Source: Pseudomonas synxantha
GTDB lineage: Bacteria > Pseudomonadota > Gammaproteobacteria > Pseudomonadales > Pseudomonadaceae
Direction of reading: 5' to 3'
Length of the DNA stretch: 64,000 bases
NCBI RefSeq assembly: GCF_900105675.1
Contig: NZ_LT629786.1
Location: 6,324,001 to 6,388,000, forward strand
A program made the position numbers and the translations under genes. Below, piece by piece: positions 1 to 9,054 of this stretch; position 1 is the stretch's first letter; each line of letters begins with the position of its first letter. The notes under the pieces are model-generated. The model did no database searches. It saw only the letters and a list, made by a program, of their open reading frames with translations, and had not been told where the DNA came from.

Positions 1-207
1 GCCATCGAGCAGCAGTCGCAGATGGCGGCCGATATGGTCAGCAGCATGGCGGTCGGCACCCAAATGGCGACTCTGGTGGGCACCGATGTGGTTTCCAAGC
101 TGCACTACGCCAACAACGAAGTGACCTTCAACGGCCAGAAGATGACTGTTGAGCAGTTCATCAGCTTTGTGATGTCCAAGGTCGGTGCAGTAAGCGGCGC
201 CCAGTAA
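1..207 (+). CDS. 3' end of an unidentified gene (partial)
   Basis: The frame is open from base 1 and stops at 205-207, giving 68 residues of a C-terminus whose start lies outside the window. The visible part is Met- and Val-rich (MVSSMAVGTQMATLVG) and ends in a charged, amphipathic tail (QKMTVEQFISFVMSKVG). There is no obvious membrane segment or catalytic motif. A REPIN follows 22 bases after the stop, so the gene probably ends its transcription unit here. I do not recognise the family. Confidence reflects the clean reading frame, not the function. Confidence 0.6.
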   Translation, partial: AIEQQSQMAADMVSSMAVGTQMATLVGTDVVSKLHYANNEVTFNGQKMTVEQFISFVMSKVGAVSGAQ

Positions 208-229
208 GCGTTGAAAATGCGGTAATTAA

Positions 230-317
230 TGTGGGAGGGGGCTTGCCCCCGATGGCGGAGTGTCAGTCAGTATATTTTTACTGACCCACCGCTATCGGGA
301 GCAAGCCCCCTCCCACA
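230..317. repeat. REPIN (inverted REP pair) between the partial gene and pgaA
   Basis: A left arm beginning TGTGGGAGGGGGCTTGC and a right arm ending GCAAGCCCCCTCCCACA flank a short variable loop. This is the typical fluorescens-group REP doublet that forms a long imperfect hairpin. It may also act as a 3' end for the upstream gene. Confidence 0.93.
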
Positions 318-483
318 TTTGTTTGTGTGCCTGGCAAGAAATCTCTGTCAGCCAATTCTGAACAATTGTTCTGAATTGCCCTTCCCCTGACATCGCTAAG
401 GGATAGTTCGCCCAGGAAAGCTAGGTCGGGTCCCGAGACGCCGACACCCTGATGCACATCGCTCAGGATCACCCATCGTTGCA

Positions 484-503
484 GCTTTCCTTGTAAGGAA
501 GCC
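484..503 (+). promoter_or_regulatory. Hairpin that covers the pgaA ribosome binding site
   Basis: GCTTTCCT and AGGAAGC can pair across a TGTA loop, with one bulged T. The pgaA Shine-Dalgarno AAGGA (495-499) lies in the 3' arm. The leader also holds further GGA triplets at 401, 415 and 466, the core of Rsm/CsrA sites. In E. coli the pga leader is repressed by CsrA. Post-transcriptional control here is an inference from this layout. Confidence 0.4.
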
Positions 504-509
504 GACGAC

Positions 510-2990
510 ATGTTGCGAATCCATCCACTCAGTGCATCAGGCCAGTTGCGACTGCTCATTGGAGCAGCCTTGTGCGGCCCATTGCTGATGCCGGCCTATG
601 CCGTGGCTGACCCTGCCTACGACGCCCTGATCATCCAGGCCCGCAACGGTCACTTCACGCCCGCCTTGACCCAGTTGCGCCAACTGTCCGCCGAACGCCA
701 GAGCCCAGGCCAGGTCAGCGACCACCTGGTGATCGCCGGCTGGGCCGGGCAAGACGCCGAAGTACTGAAGGTGTACGAGGCACAAGGCAAGTATCGCAAC
801 CTCACCACCCAGGCGCTCGCCACGGTAGCGCGCACCTATCGTAATCAAAAGCAGTGGGCCCAGGCCGAGGCGGTCTATCGCCAGGCGTTGCTGCGTGAAC
901 CGAATAACGTCGACCTGCAACTGGGCCAGGCCCTGACCCAGGCCGATGGCGGCAAAGCCAATGAGGCGGTGCAACGCCTGCGCACGATGGTGGCAGCACA
1001 ACCCAATGACCCCAACCGCCGCATGGCCCTGGGTTATGCGCTGACGCGTGCCGGCTTGAACTACGACGCGCTGTTTGAGTTCGACCAAGCCTTTATCCGC
1101 GCCGGCGACAAGCCGGAAGTGGCCCGCGAATACATCGTCGCCCTGCAAAAAGCCCGCATGCCGGAGCCTGCCCTGCGCCTGTCGGCCAAGCGCCCCGGCC
1201 TTGTGGATGCGGTCACCCAGCGCCGCCTGGAAGGCGACCTCGCCGCCGAGCGCGTACGCATGGCCGAGTTCGCCACGCGCACTGAGAAGGAGCGCTATGT
1301 CATCGCTGATCGCGCCCTGCAGGATTACGACAAATTGATCAGCCGCTGGGGCCCGGACACCACTGCCCACGACGACGTGGTGGGCTGGCGCATTGACCGT
1401 CTGGGCGCACTCAAGGCGCGGGCGCGCACGGCTGAGGTGATCCGCGAGTACGAAACCCTCACGGCCGAGGGCGTGCAATTGCCGACCTATGCCGTGCGCT
1501 GGGTGGCCGCGTCCTACCTCGATCAGCGCCTGCCGGAAAAAGCCGCGCCGCTGTACCGCCAGGCGCTGACCGCAGCGGACGCCGACGTTGGTGATCACGT
1601 CAAAGACAGCACGGCCCTGTTCTACGCCCTGTTGGAAAACGACCAGGTCGATGAGGCGCGTGCGGTCGCCACGCAGTTGGCCAGCACCGAGAAGCCTCGG
1701 GTCGAACTCAAGGGCCTGCCCATTGGCAACCCCAACGACGAGTGGATGGACGCCCAGCAATTGGCGGCCCAGGCCGGCACCTATGGGGCTGACCTGGATG
1801 CCAGCGAACAGAGCCTGGAAGACCTGGGCAGCAAAGCCCCCGGCAGCATCGGTGTGCGCCTGGCACAGGCGGAAATGTACCGGGCCCGTGAATGGCCAAG
1901 GCGCGCTGAAGACTCCCTCAAGGAGACTGAAAACCAGAGCCCCCGCGACATCGGTGTAGAAATGTCCCAAGGCTTCACCGCGCTGGACCTGCAGGAATGG
2001 CGGCAACTGGATCTGCTCACCGATGATGTCGTCGCCCGTGCCCCGGACAACCGCCAGGTACAGCGCCTCAAGCGCCTGCGCGATGTGCACGACATGGCCG
2101 AAGTGCGGGTGGAAGCCTACACCGGTAAAAGCTTCGGTGGCGGCAATAACCAAGAAGCCGGCGCGGTGTCGGGTAGCCGTGACTGGGGCATAGAAAGTGT
2201 GATCTACACCCCGCCCATCGACGAAGACTGGCGCGTGTTTGCCGGCGTCGGCTATGGCACTGCCGATTTTGCCGAAGGCACCGGCCATCACCGCTGGCAG
2301 CGTGTGGGTGTGGAGCGGCGCACCCGCGACATGACCATCGAAGCGGAGGTGTCCAACCATTCCTATGGCGATGGCTCAAAGCAAGGCGCGAGCGTGTCGA
2401 TCGCCCGCGACATCAACGACCACTGGCAGTACGGCGGCAGCCTTGGCTACCTGCTCAACACCACGCCACTGCGGGCGTTGAATGATGGGGTCACGGCCAA
2501 CGGCGGCAGCGGTTTTATCCGCTGGCGTGCGAATGAAAGCCGCGAGTGGAAACTGACTGTCAGCCCGTCCCATTTCAGCGATGGCAACGACCGAGTGGAA
2601 GCCTTGCTCACGGGCCGCGAAGGCATCTATAGCTCTCCGAAAGTACAAGTGGAGCTGGGCCTGGACGTCGGTGCCAGCCGCAACAGCAAGGAAGACACGA
2701 TCTACTTCAACCCCAAGTCCGACTTCAGCGTGTTGCCCACCGTCAACGTCAACCATGTGCTGTATCACCGCTACGAAACCCAGTGGAGTCAGCAGTTCCA
2801 GGTCGGCGCAGGCACCTATAGCCAGAAGGATTACTCCACCGGTGGCGTTGGCTTGATCGGCTACGGCCAACGCTTTCGCTGGAATGACGTGCTGGAAGCC
2901 GGCGCCAACCTGAGCCTGGTCGGCCGACCTTATGACGGCGAGCGCGAACGTGATCTGCGCCTGCTCCTCGACCTCACTTACCGTTTCTAG
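510..2990 (+). CDS. pgaA: PgaA, outer-membrane PNAG export porin
   Basis: This 826-residue protein has an N-terminal signal segment (residues about 10-32, hydrophobic, ending AYAVADP). A long helical region of TPR-type repeats (about 35-520) follows, then a C-terminal beta-barrel of alternating aromatic/hydrophobic strands ending LLLDLTYRF. The length and two-part architecture match PgaA, which carries partly deacetylated poly-N-acetylglucosamine across the outer membrane, with the TPR part binding PgaB and polymer in the periplasm. The start ATG follows AAGGA at 11 nt spacing. It is the first gene of pgaABCD, with 12 bases to pgaB. The leader hairpin over the ribosome site suggests translational control. 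Assignment is secure from architecture plus operon. Confidence 0.93.
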   Translation: MLRIHPLSASGQLRLLIGAALCGPLLMPAYAVADPAYDALIIQARNGHFTPALTQLRQLSAERQSPGQVSDHLVIAGWAGQDAEVLKVYEAQGKYRNLTTQALATVARTYRNQKQWAQAEAVYRQALLREPNNVDLQLGQALTQADGGKANEAVQRLRTMVAAQPNDPNRRMALGYALTRAGLNYDALFEFDQAFIRAGDKPEVAREYIVALQKARMPEPALRLSAKRPGLVDAVTQRRLEGDLAAERVRMAEFATRTEKERYVIADRALQDYDKLISRWGPDTTAHDDVVGWRIDRLGALKARARTAEVIREYETLTAEGVQLPTYAVRWVAASYLDQRLPEKAAPLYRQALTAADADVGDHVKDSTALFYALLENDQVDEARAVATQLASTEKPRVELKGLPIGNPNDEWMDAQQLAAQAGTYGADLDASEQSLEDLGSKAPGSIGVRLAQAEMYRAREWPRRAEDSLKETENQSPRDIGVEMSQGFTALDLQEWRQLDLLTDDVVARAPDNRQVQRLKRLRDVHDMAEVRVEAYTGKSFGGGNNQEAGAVSGSRDWGIESVIYTPPIDEDWRVFAGVGYGTADFAEGTGHHRWQRVGVERRTRDMTIEAEVSNHSYGDGSKQGASVSIARDINDHWQYGGSLGYLLNTTPLRALNDGVTANGGSGFIRWRANESREWKLTVSPSHFSDGNDRVEALLTGREGIYSSPKVQVELGLDVGASRNSKEDTIYFNPKSDFSVLPTVNVNHVLYHRYETQWSQQFQVGAGTYSQKDYSTGGVGLIGYGQRFRWNDVLEAGANLSLVGRPYDGERERDLRLLLDLTYRF

Positions 2991-3002
2991 AAGAGCCTGA
3001 CC

Positions 3003-5006
3003 ATGACCCTCCTCAGCCGTTGCTTACTGGTCCTGGGTGTAATGCTGGCCGCCGCCTGCGCCCAGCAACCCGCGCCATTCGTTCCACCTGCCGAGCGGCC
3101 GATACTGGCCAGCGAAGCGCCGTGGCCGAAGAACCATTTCCTGGGCATTGCCTACCACGACGTCTCGGACAACGACCCCGACCAGGCCGTGGTGGCGGTG
3201 CGTACCGAACGTTTGATCGAGCAACTGGCCTGGCTGCGAGAGAACGGCTACCAGGCGGTCAGCGTCGACCAAGTGCTCGCTGCGCGCCGGGGCGGGCCGA
3301 CGCTGCCGCCCAAGGCCGTGATGCTCAGCTTCGATGACGGCTATTCCAGCTTCTACACCCGCGTGATGCCGATCCTACGGGCCTACAACTGGCCTGCCGT
3401 GCTGGCGCCGGTGGGCAGTTGGATCGATACGCCGCTGAACCAGCCGGTGGACTTCGCCGGCACACCACGGGCACGGGGCGACTTCCTGACCTGGCAGCAG
3501 ATCCGCGAAGTGTCCCAGTCGGGCCTGGTGGAAATCGCCGCCCATACCGACGCCAATCACAAAGGCATTCTCGCCAACCCCCAGGGCAACCTGGAGCCGG
3601 CCGCCACCACGCGTCGCTATGACCCGGCGACCCGTCGCTACGAAACCGAAGCACAGTTCCAGGCACGGATGCGCACGGACGTCGCGGCCATCTCCAACAA
3701 GATCCGTACCGTCACCGGCAAGTCGCCGCGGGTGTGGGTGTGGCCTTACGGCGCGGCCGACGGCACCACCCTGGCCGTGGTGGGTGAACACGGCTATGAG
3801 ATGGCGCTGACGCTCGACGACGGCCTGGATGATTCGAACAAGCTGATGAACAGCCCGCGCTTCCTGGTGGCCTCCGACCCGGATGGCGAACACTTCGCCA
3901 GCAGCATGGTCGCGGTGCAGGCCAAGGCGCCGCTGCGCGTGCTGCACGTGGACCTGGATCATGTCTATGACCCCGACCCGGTCCAGCAGGCGCACAATCT
4001 CGACGTACTGGTGCAGCGCGTGGTGGATATGGGCGCTGTCACCGTGTTCCTGCAAGCCTACGCCGACCCCAAGGGCGATGGCCTGGTGCATTCGCTGTAC
4101 TTCCCGAACCGCCACCTGCCGATGCGTGCCGACCTGTTCAACCGTGTCTCCTGGCAGCTGCATACCCGTGCCCACGCCAGCGTGTTTGCATGGATGCCGG
4201 TGCTCAGTTTCGCCCTCGATTCCAAGCTGCCACGCGTCACCCGTTGGGACCCGCAAACCGGCAAGGTCGGCACCGATCCGGATCAATACCAGCGCCTGTC
4301 ACCCTTCGACCCAAAAGTGCGCCAGATGATTGGCGAGATCTATGAAGACCTGGCGCGCACCAGCAACAGTGCCATCGACGGCGTGCTCTACCACGACGAT
4401 GCGCTGCTCAGCGACTTTGAAGACGCCAGCCCCGCCGCACTCAAGGCCTACGCCGCACAGGGCCTGCCGGACAACATCGCCGCGCTGCGTGCCGACCCTG
4501 CGCTGATGCAACGTTGGACGCGCTTCAAGAGCCGCTACCTGATCGACTTCACCAACGAGTTGACCGTCAAAGTCCGTGCTATTCGCGGCCCGCAGATACT
4601 CACTGCGCGCAATATCTTCGCCGAGCCGATGCTCAACCCTGGCAGTGAAGCCTGGTTCGCGCAGAACCTTGATGACTTCCTCCAGACCTATGACTGGACG
4701 GCGCCCATGGCCATGCCGTTGATGGAAGGCCAGTCGCTCAAAGACTCCAATGCCTGGCTGGAAAAACTGGTAGCCACGGTCAAGGCGCGCCCCGGCGCCC
4801 TGGATAAAACCATCTTCGAGCTGCAAGCCAAAGACTGGCGCACCAAGGCCGCGCCGGATATCAGCGCTACGCAATTGGCGCAATGGATGGGTGTACTCAA
4901 ACGCCAGGGCGTCACCAGTTTCGGCTACTACCCGGACAACTTCCTGGAGAACTCCCCGGACTTGAAGACCATACGTCCGGCTCTTTCCAACCAGTGGAAT
5001 CCTTAG
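3003..5006 (+). CDS. pgaB: PgaB, PNAG N-deacetylase lipoprotein
   Basis: This is a 667-residue lipoprotein with a signal peptide and lipobox near residue 19 (MLAAAC). The N-terminal carbohydrate-esterase-4 domain shows the metal/base motif FDDG with D111 and D112 and the histidine pair H181 and H186. These sit three residues from the E. coli PgaB positions D114, D115, H184 and H189 as I recall them. The C-terminal half (about 310-660) matches the PgaB glycoside-hydrolase-like domain, with a YHDDALLSD segment. The enzyme removes acetyl groups from part of the PNAG chain in the periplasm, which is needed for export through PgaA. It lies between pgaA and pgaC. Confidence 0.94.
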   Translation: MTLLSRCLLVLGVMLAAACAQQPAPFVPPAERPILASEAPWPKNHFLGIAYHDVSDNDPDQAVVAVRTERLIEQLAWLRENGYQAVSVDQVLAARRGGPTLPPKAVMLSFDDGYSSFYTRVMPILRAYNWPAVLAPVGSWIDTPLNQPVDFAGTPRARGDFLTWQQIREVSQSGLVEIAAHTDANHKGILANPQGNLEPAATTRRYDPATRRYETEAQFQARMRTDVAAISNKIRTVTGKSPRVWVWPYGAADGTTLAVVGEHGYEMALTLDDGLDDSNKLMNSPRFLVASDPDGEHFASSMVAVQAKAPLRVLHVDLDHVYDPDPVQQAHNLDVLVQRVVDMGAVTVFLQAYADPKGDGLVHSLYFPNRHLPMRADLFNRVSWQLHTRAHASVFAWMPVLSFALDSKLPRVTRWDPQTGKVGTDPDQYQRLSPFDPKVRQMIGEIYEDLARTSNSAIDGVLYHDDALLSDFEDASPAALKAYAAQGLPDNIAALRADPALMQRWTRFKSRYLIDFTNELTVKVRAIRGPQILTARNIFAEPMLNPGSEAWFAQNLDDFLQTYDWTAPMAMPLMEGQSLKDSNAWLEKLVATVKARPGALDKTIFELQAKDWRTKAAPDISATQLAQWMGVLKRQGVTSFGYYPDNFLENSPDLKTIRPALSNQWNP

Positions 5007-5009
5007 ATC

Positions 5010-6350
5010 ATGATCGACAGAATCCTGGCTATATTCGTGTTGGCACTGGTGTTGGGCTTGCCCCTGGGCCTGATCTTCCTGGTGACCGGGCAGTTCCTGA
5101 TGGACTTCGTGTTCTTCTACCCGCTGTTCATGTCGGCGCTGTGGATCGCCGGCGGGCTGTACTTCTGGCTGCACTGGGAGCGCCATTGGCCGTGGGAGGC
5201 AGACACGCCTGCGCCGATCCTGGCCGGCGAGCCGCTGATCTCGATCATCATTCCTTGCTACAACGAGGGCGATAACGTCGCCGACACCATGGCGGCCGCA
5301 TTGGCCCAGGTGTACCCGAATATCGAAGTGATCGCCGTCAACGATGGCTCCAGCGACAACACTGCTGCAGTGCTTGACGCCCTGGCGCTGCAACACCCGC
5401 GCCTGCGCGTGCTGCACCTGGCGCAGAACCAGGGCAAGGCCGTGGCCCTGCGCATGGGTGCCGTGGCTGCGCGCAGCGAATACCTGGTGTGCATCGATGG
5501 CGATGCCTTGCTCGACAAAAACGCGGCGGCCTACATGGTCGCGCCGATGCTCGAGAACCCGCGCCTGGGCGCCGTCACCGGCAACCCGCGCATTCGTACG
5601 CGCTCGACCCTGATCGGCCGGGTGCAGGTGGGCGAGTTCTCCTCGATCATCGGCTTGATCAAGCGCACCCAGCGGGTGTTCGGACGGATCTTCACGGTCT
5701 CCGGTGTGGTGGTGGCGTTTCGCAAGAAGGCGCTGGACCGCATCGACTACTGGAGCACCGACATGATCACCGAAGACATCGATGTCAGTTGGAAGCTGCA
5801 ACTGGATCACTGGTCGATCTTCTACGAGCCGCGTGCACTGTGCTGGATCCTCATGCCCGAGACCGTCGGCGGCCTGTGGAAGCAGCGGCTGCGCTGGGCC
5901 CAGGGCGGCGCAGAAGTATTGTTCAAGAACATCCGTGGCATCTGGCAATGGCGCCATCGCTACCTGTGGCCGCTGCTGTTCGAATACTGCCTGTCCACCG
6001 GTTGGGCGTTCACCTTCCTGCTCTCGGTGGTCTTCTGGGCCATGGGTAAATTCGTCACCCTGCCGGCGGCCATTACCGTCGACTCCCTGGTGCCGCCCGC
6101 GTTCACCGGCCTGGTGTTGGCGATGGTGTGCCTGCTGCAGTTTGCGGTGAGTATCCTGATCGACCGGCGCTACGAAAAAGACCTGTGGAAAACCCTGTTC
6201 TGGACCGTGTGGTACCCGATGGTGTTCTGGCTGGTGAGCCTGTTCACCACGCTGGTGAGCTTTCCCAAGGTGTTGTTCAACCAGCATCAGAAGCGCGCAC
6301 GCTGGGTCAGCCCGGATCGCGGTATCAAACCTGTCCGAGAGGAGGCGTGA
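5010..6350 (+). CDS. pgaC: PgaC, PNAG synthase (GT2 glycosyltransferase)
   Basis: This 446-residue inner-membrane processive glycosyltransferase polymerises UDP-GlcNAc. N-terminal membrane segments (residues about 5-55) precede the GT2 domain, which shows VNDGSSDN, the DGD metal motif, EDIDVSWK (general base region) and the processivity motif Q292-R-L-R-W296. Three or four C-terminal membrane helices follow. The start is 3 bases after the pgaB stop and the 3' end overlaps the ribosome site of pgaD, so translation is probably coupled. PgaC with PgaD is allosterically activated by c-di-GMP in E. coli. Three c-di-GMP enzymes elsewhere in this window make that link relevant but not proven. Confidence 0.95.
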   Translation: MIDRILAIFVLALVLGLPLGLIFLVTGQFLMDFVFFYPLFMSALWIAGGLYFWLHWERHWPWEADTPAPILAGEPLISIIIPCYNEGDNVADTMAAALAQVYPNIEVIAVNDGSSDNTAAVLDALALQHPRLRVLHLAQNQGKAVALRMGAVAARSEYLVCIDGDALLDKNAAAYMVAPMLENPRLGAVTGNPRIRTRSTLIGRVQVGEFSSIIGLIKRTQRVFGRIFTVSGVVVAFRKKALDRIDYWSTDMITEDIDVSWKLQLDHWSIFYEPRALCWILMPETVGGLWKQRLRWAQGGAEVLFKNIRGIWQWRHRYLWPLLFEYCLSTGWAFTFLLSVVFWAMGKFVTLPAAITVDSLVPPAFTGLVLAMVCLLQFAVSILIDRRYEKDLWKTLFWTVWYPMVFWLVSLFTTLVSFPKVLFNQHQKRARWVSPDRGIKPVREEA

Positions 6351-6352
6351 GC

Positions 6353-6835
6353 ATGAAACTGGTCAGAACTCGCCAAAGCCCTGTGATGTGGATCATCGAT
6401 GTGTTGCTGACCCTGCTGGCCTGGGGCGGGCTGGTCTGGTTGCTGGCACGTGGTATCGGCGCCATGCTCGAGACCCATGGCGGCCCACGCATCGAAGCGC
6501 CGATCTTTGCCGCGCTCAACACCTTGCAGATCTACCTGTGGATCGCCTTGTTCAATGCCTTGATCCTGATCGGCTGGGCACGCTATCAACAACGCCGCGG
6601 CCGCCAGTTTGCCCAGCGCCGCGCCGAGGCCAATGCCCTGAGCGACAAGCACCTGAGTGAAAGCTTCAACCTGGGCGATGGCCACCTGGAGCAGTTTCGC
6701 AAACCCGGCGTGCTGGTGATCCACAATAACGAGGAGGGCGGTGTGGAAGACGTGAAGTCCCACGTCTCTCGCGACGTCGAACGCCCCGGCCTGGCCCTGG
6801 TGCCCGGCACTGACAAAGACAAGGGCATTGGCTGA
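6353..6835 (+). CDS. pgaD: PgaD, accessory subunit of PNAG synthase
   Basis: This 160-residue protein has two membrane helices (about residues 12-33 and 56-80) and a charged cytoplasmic C-terminus, the layout of PgaD. It supports PgaC stability and c-di-GMP-dependent activity. I chose the ATG at 6353 because GAGGAG lies just upstream, overlapping the end of pgaC, and an earlier in-frame start would run back into pgaC. The tail (about 80 residues after the second helix) is longer than in E. coli PgaD (about 137 residues in total). A REPIN closes the operon 15 bases downstream. Confidence 0.88.
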   Translation: MKLVRTRQSPVMWIIDVLLTLLAWGGLVWLLARGIGAMLETHGGPRIEAPIFAALNTLQIYLWIALFNALILIGWARYQQRRGRQFAQRRAEANALSDKHLSESFNLGDGHLEQFRKPGVLVIHNNEEGGVEDVKSHVSRDVERPGLALVPGTDKDKGIG

Positions 6836-6850
6836 CCTAGGAGTACCCAA

Positions 6851-6939
6851 TGTGGGAGGAGGCTTGCTCCCGATAGCAGAGTGTCAGTCACCCTATATAT
6901 GACTGACACACCGCGATCGGGAGCAAGCCCCCTCCCACA
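6851..6939. repeat. REPIN after the pga operon
   Basis: This REP doublet has a slightly degenerate left arm (GGGAGGAGGCTTGC) and an intact right arm. The AT-rich loop carries a short internal repeat, GTCAGTCA against TGACTGAC. Confidence 0.92.
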
Positions 6940-7304
6940 TGTAAGATTTCCAGCCCATTAATTGCAGTGGTTCAGCCTCCCTCCCTGGAATTCCGATAAA
7001 TGGGATCCAATTCACAAAACCCTCGCGAACTTTTCTCCCTTCCTCGGTACTAACCTATCTCGACGCAACTTGATGGCTAAATAATGGCAATCAAAAATTC
7101 ATTCGTCGAATCGCCATCAAAATAGTCGCCACTTGTCGGAATAATCACTCCGTGTGCCCGGCCAAGACTCTTTTGATGAAAATTTATTATTAATAATCAA
7201 TAGGTTAAAAGACTAACCCATCGAAAGACCCAACTTCGCCAGTTTCTAGGCTAGCGGGAAGTTCGATGTTAGTTTGCCGGCCCTTGATTTTCGATGGATC
7301 GAAC
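6940..7304 (+). promoter_or_regulatory. AT-rich upstream region of the two-partner secretion operon
   Basis: There is no gene in this stretch. It is clearly richer in A/T than its neighbours, especially 7180-7215 (TTATTATTAATAATCAATAG). It ends in a 7-bp inverted repeat, GTTCGAT (7260-7266) against ATCGAAC (7298-7304), immediately before the chosen start of the transporter gene. It presumably holds the promoter, but I cannot name the -35/-10 boxes with confidence. Confidence 0.35.
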
Positions 7305-9023
7305 ATGTCTTCACTATCGCCACGGACTCGGTTTCTTCTATGCGCCCTGCTCACATGCCTGAGCCTGGACAGCGCATTCGCCGCCCCCACGCCTGGTGAC
7401 CAGGACCTGATCCGCGACCGGCAAAACCGCCTGCTCGAAGAGCAACAGCGGCGCCTCCAGGAACTCCAGGACCTGCCCGGTAAAGCGGACAAGCCCCAAG
7501 CCCCGGCAACGCCCGCCGACACCCGCTGCTTCCCGATCAAAGACATCGAGCTCAAAGGCGCCGACAGCCTGCCGGCCTCCGACCGCGAACGCCTGCTCAA
7601 GCCTTATATCGGCCAGTGCCTGGGCGTGTCCCAGCTCAACGAACTGCTCAAGGCCATCACCGACTACTACCTCGGCAAAGGCCGCGTCACCAGCCGCGCC
7701 TACCTGCCGCAACAAGACCTCTCCAGCGGCCACCTGCAAGTGCTGGTGGTCGAAGGCAAGCTCGAAGCCCTGCGCAGCGCCGAAGACAGCACAGTGACCG
7801 AGCGCGAACTGGCCATGGCCTTTCCCGGTAAGGTCGGCGAGGCGTTGAACCTGCGCGAGATCGAGCAACTGGTGGACCAGCTCAACCGCCTGCCGTCCAA
7901 ACAAGCGCAGATGGAACTCACCCCTGGCAAGCAGATCGGCGGTAGCGACGTGGTGGTCAAGAACACTGCGCAAAAGCCCTGGCGCGCCAGCCTGTCGCGC
8001 AATAACGACGGGCAGAAAAGCACCGGCGAACAGCAATGGGGCGCCGGCCTTGAGTGGGACAGCCCGCTGGGCCTGGGCGACCAGTTGATGCTGCGCGGCG
8101 GCCACGATGCGATCAGCGACCACCAGAAAAACTCGAAAAACACCATGCTCTACTACAACGTGCCGTGGGGCTGGTGGAACTTCAGCTACACCTACAGCGA
8201 AAGCGACTACCGCACCTACGGCAGGACCGACGACTACAAATACAAGCAGGACGGCGACAACCAGAACCACCAACTGCGCGCCGAGCGGGTAATCCACCGC
8301 GATGACGTGAGCAAGACCTCGGTCAACGTCGGCCTGGCGCACCTGCGCACCAACAACTACGTCCTCGACGTGCGCACCGCGCCTAGCAGCAACCGCCTCA
8401 GCGAACTGCAACTGGGCATCAACCACGGGCGGCGTATCGGCAGTGCCTTCGTCAACCTCGACCTCGGCATGCAGAACGGTATCGGCTTGTTCGACGCCCA
8501 GTCTCAGGAAGAGCGTGACCCCATTGGCCGGCGCCAGCCCAATTCGCGCTACCGCAAATACACCGCCACCGTCAGCTACCTGCAACCCTTCAGCCTGTGG
8601 GGCGAGTCTTTCAGCTTCAGCAGCCTGGCCACCGGGCAACGCAGCGAAGACCCGCTGTTCTCGCCCCAACGCATGAGCCTCGGCGGCTCGGCGTCGGTGC
8701 GCGGCTTCAAGGACCAACTGTTGACCGGCGACAGCGGCGGCTACTGGCGCAACGAAGTGCGCTGGGCGCGCCCGGTGACCCTCGACTGGATGCGCCCGGC
8801 CTTCTTCGAATACGGCGCCAGCGTCGGCTATGACCAGGGCGTGATCCGCAACGACCGTTACAACGACAACGTGCATGGCCGGGTGTCCAGCAACTCCCTG
8901 GAGCTGTTCGCCCGCGGCAAAAACGTCAGCACCAGCGTGACCTTTGCCCACTCGCTGGAAAGACCCGGTGTAGTCACCGAGCGCGAAGCGCCGATCTACT
9001 TCCGCATGGATTTCTTCCTGTAA
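7305..9023 (+). CDS. cdiB: TpsB/CdiB-type two-partner secretion outer-membrane transporter
   Basis: From the chosen start this is 572 residues. The signal peptide [20 protein letters not shown] ends near SAFA-AP. A charged helix (about 30-65, QNRLLEEQQRRLQELQ) is typical of the plug helix of FhaC/ShlB proteins. Two POTRA domains follow (about 70-215; CFPIKDIELKG, VTSRAYLPQQDL), then a 16-strand-type barrel with the conserved segment SLGGSASVRGF and a terminal FRMDFFL. It exports the large exoprotein encoded 31 bases downstream. An in-frame ATG at 7266 has a fair GGGAAG site but would add 13 residues before the signal peptide. The order B-A-I is that of E. coli-type CDI loci. Confidence 0.9.
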   Translation: MSSLSPRTRFLLCALLTCLSLDSAFAAPTPGDQDLIRDRQNRLLEEQQRRLQELQDLPGKADKPQAPATPADTRCFPIKDIELKGADSLPASDRERLLKPYIGQCLGVSQLNELLKAITDYYLGKGRVTSRAYLPQQDLSSGHLQVLVVEGKLEALRSAEDSTVTERELAMAFPGKVGEALNLREIEQLVDQLNRLPSKQAQMELTPGKQIGGSDVVVKNTAQKPWRASLSRNNDGQKSTGEQQWGAGLEWDSPLGLGDQLMLRGGHDAISDHQKNSKNTMLYYNVPWGWWNFSYTYSESDYRTYGRTDDYKYKQDGDNQNHQLRAERVIHRDDVSKTSVNVGLAHLRTNNYVLDVRTAPSSNRLSELQLGINHGRRIGSAFVNLDLGMQNGIGLFDAQSQEERDPIGRRQPNSRYRKYTATVSYLQPFSLWGESFSFSSLATGQRSEDPLFSPQRMSLGGSASVRGFKDQLLTGDSGGYWRNEVRWARPVTLDWMRPAFFEYGASVGYDQGVIRNDRYNDNVHGRVSSNSLELFARGKNVSTSVTFAHSLERPGVVTEREAPIYFRMDFFL

Positions 9024-9054
9024 TTCAACGCCCCGCTGCAACGAGAAACTGACA

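Noticed and set aside
537..2360. Long reverse-strand open frame under pgaA
   Set aside because: It is a GC-rich shadow of pgaA; it lacks a ribosome site, any known domain, and conflicts with the clear PgaA protein.
4299..6287. 662-codon reverse-strand frame under pgaB/pgaC
   Set aside because: His/Gln/Arg-rich composition is typical of an antisense frame; PgaB and PgaC have all their motifs on the other strand.
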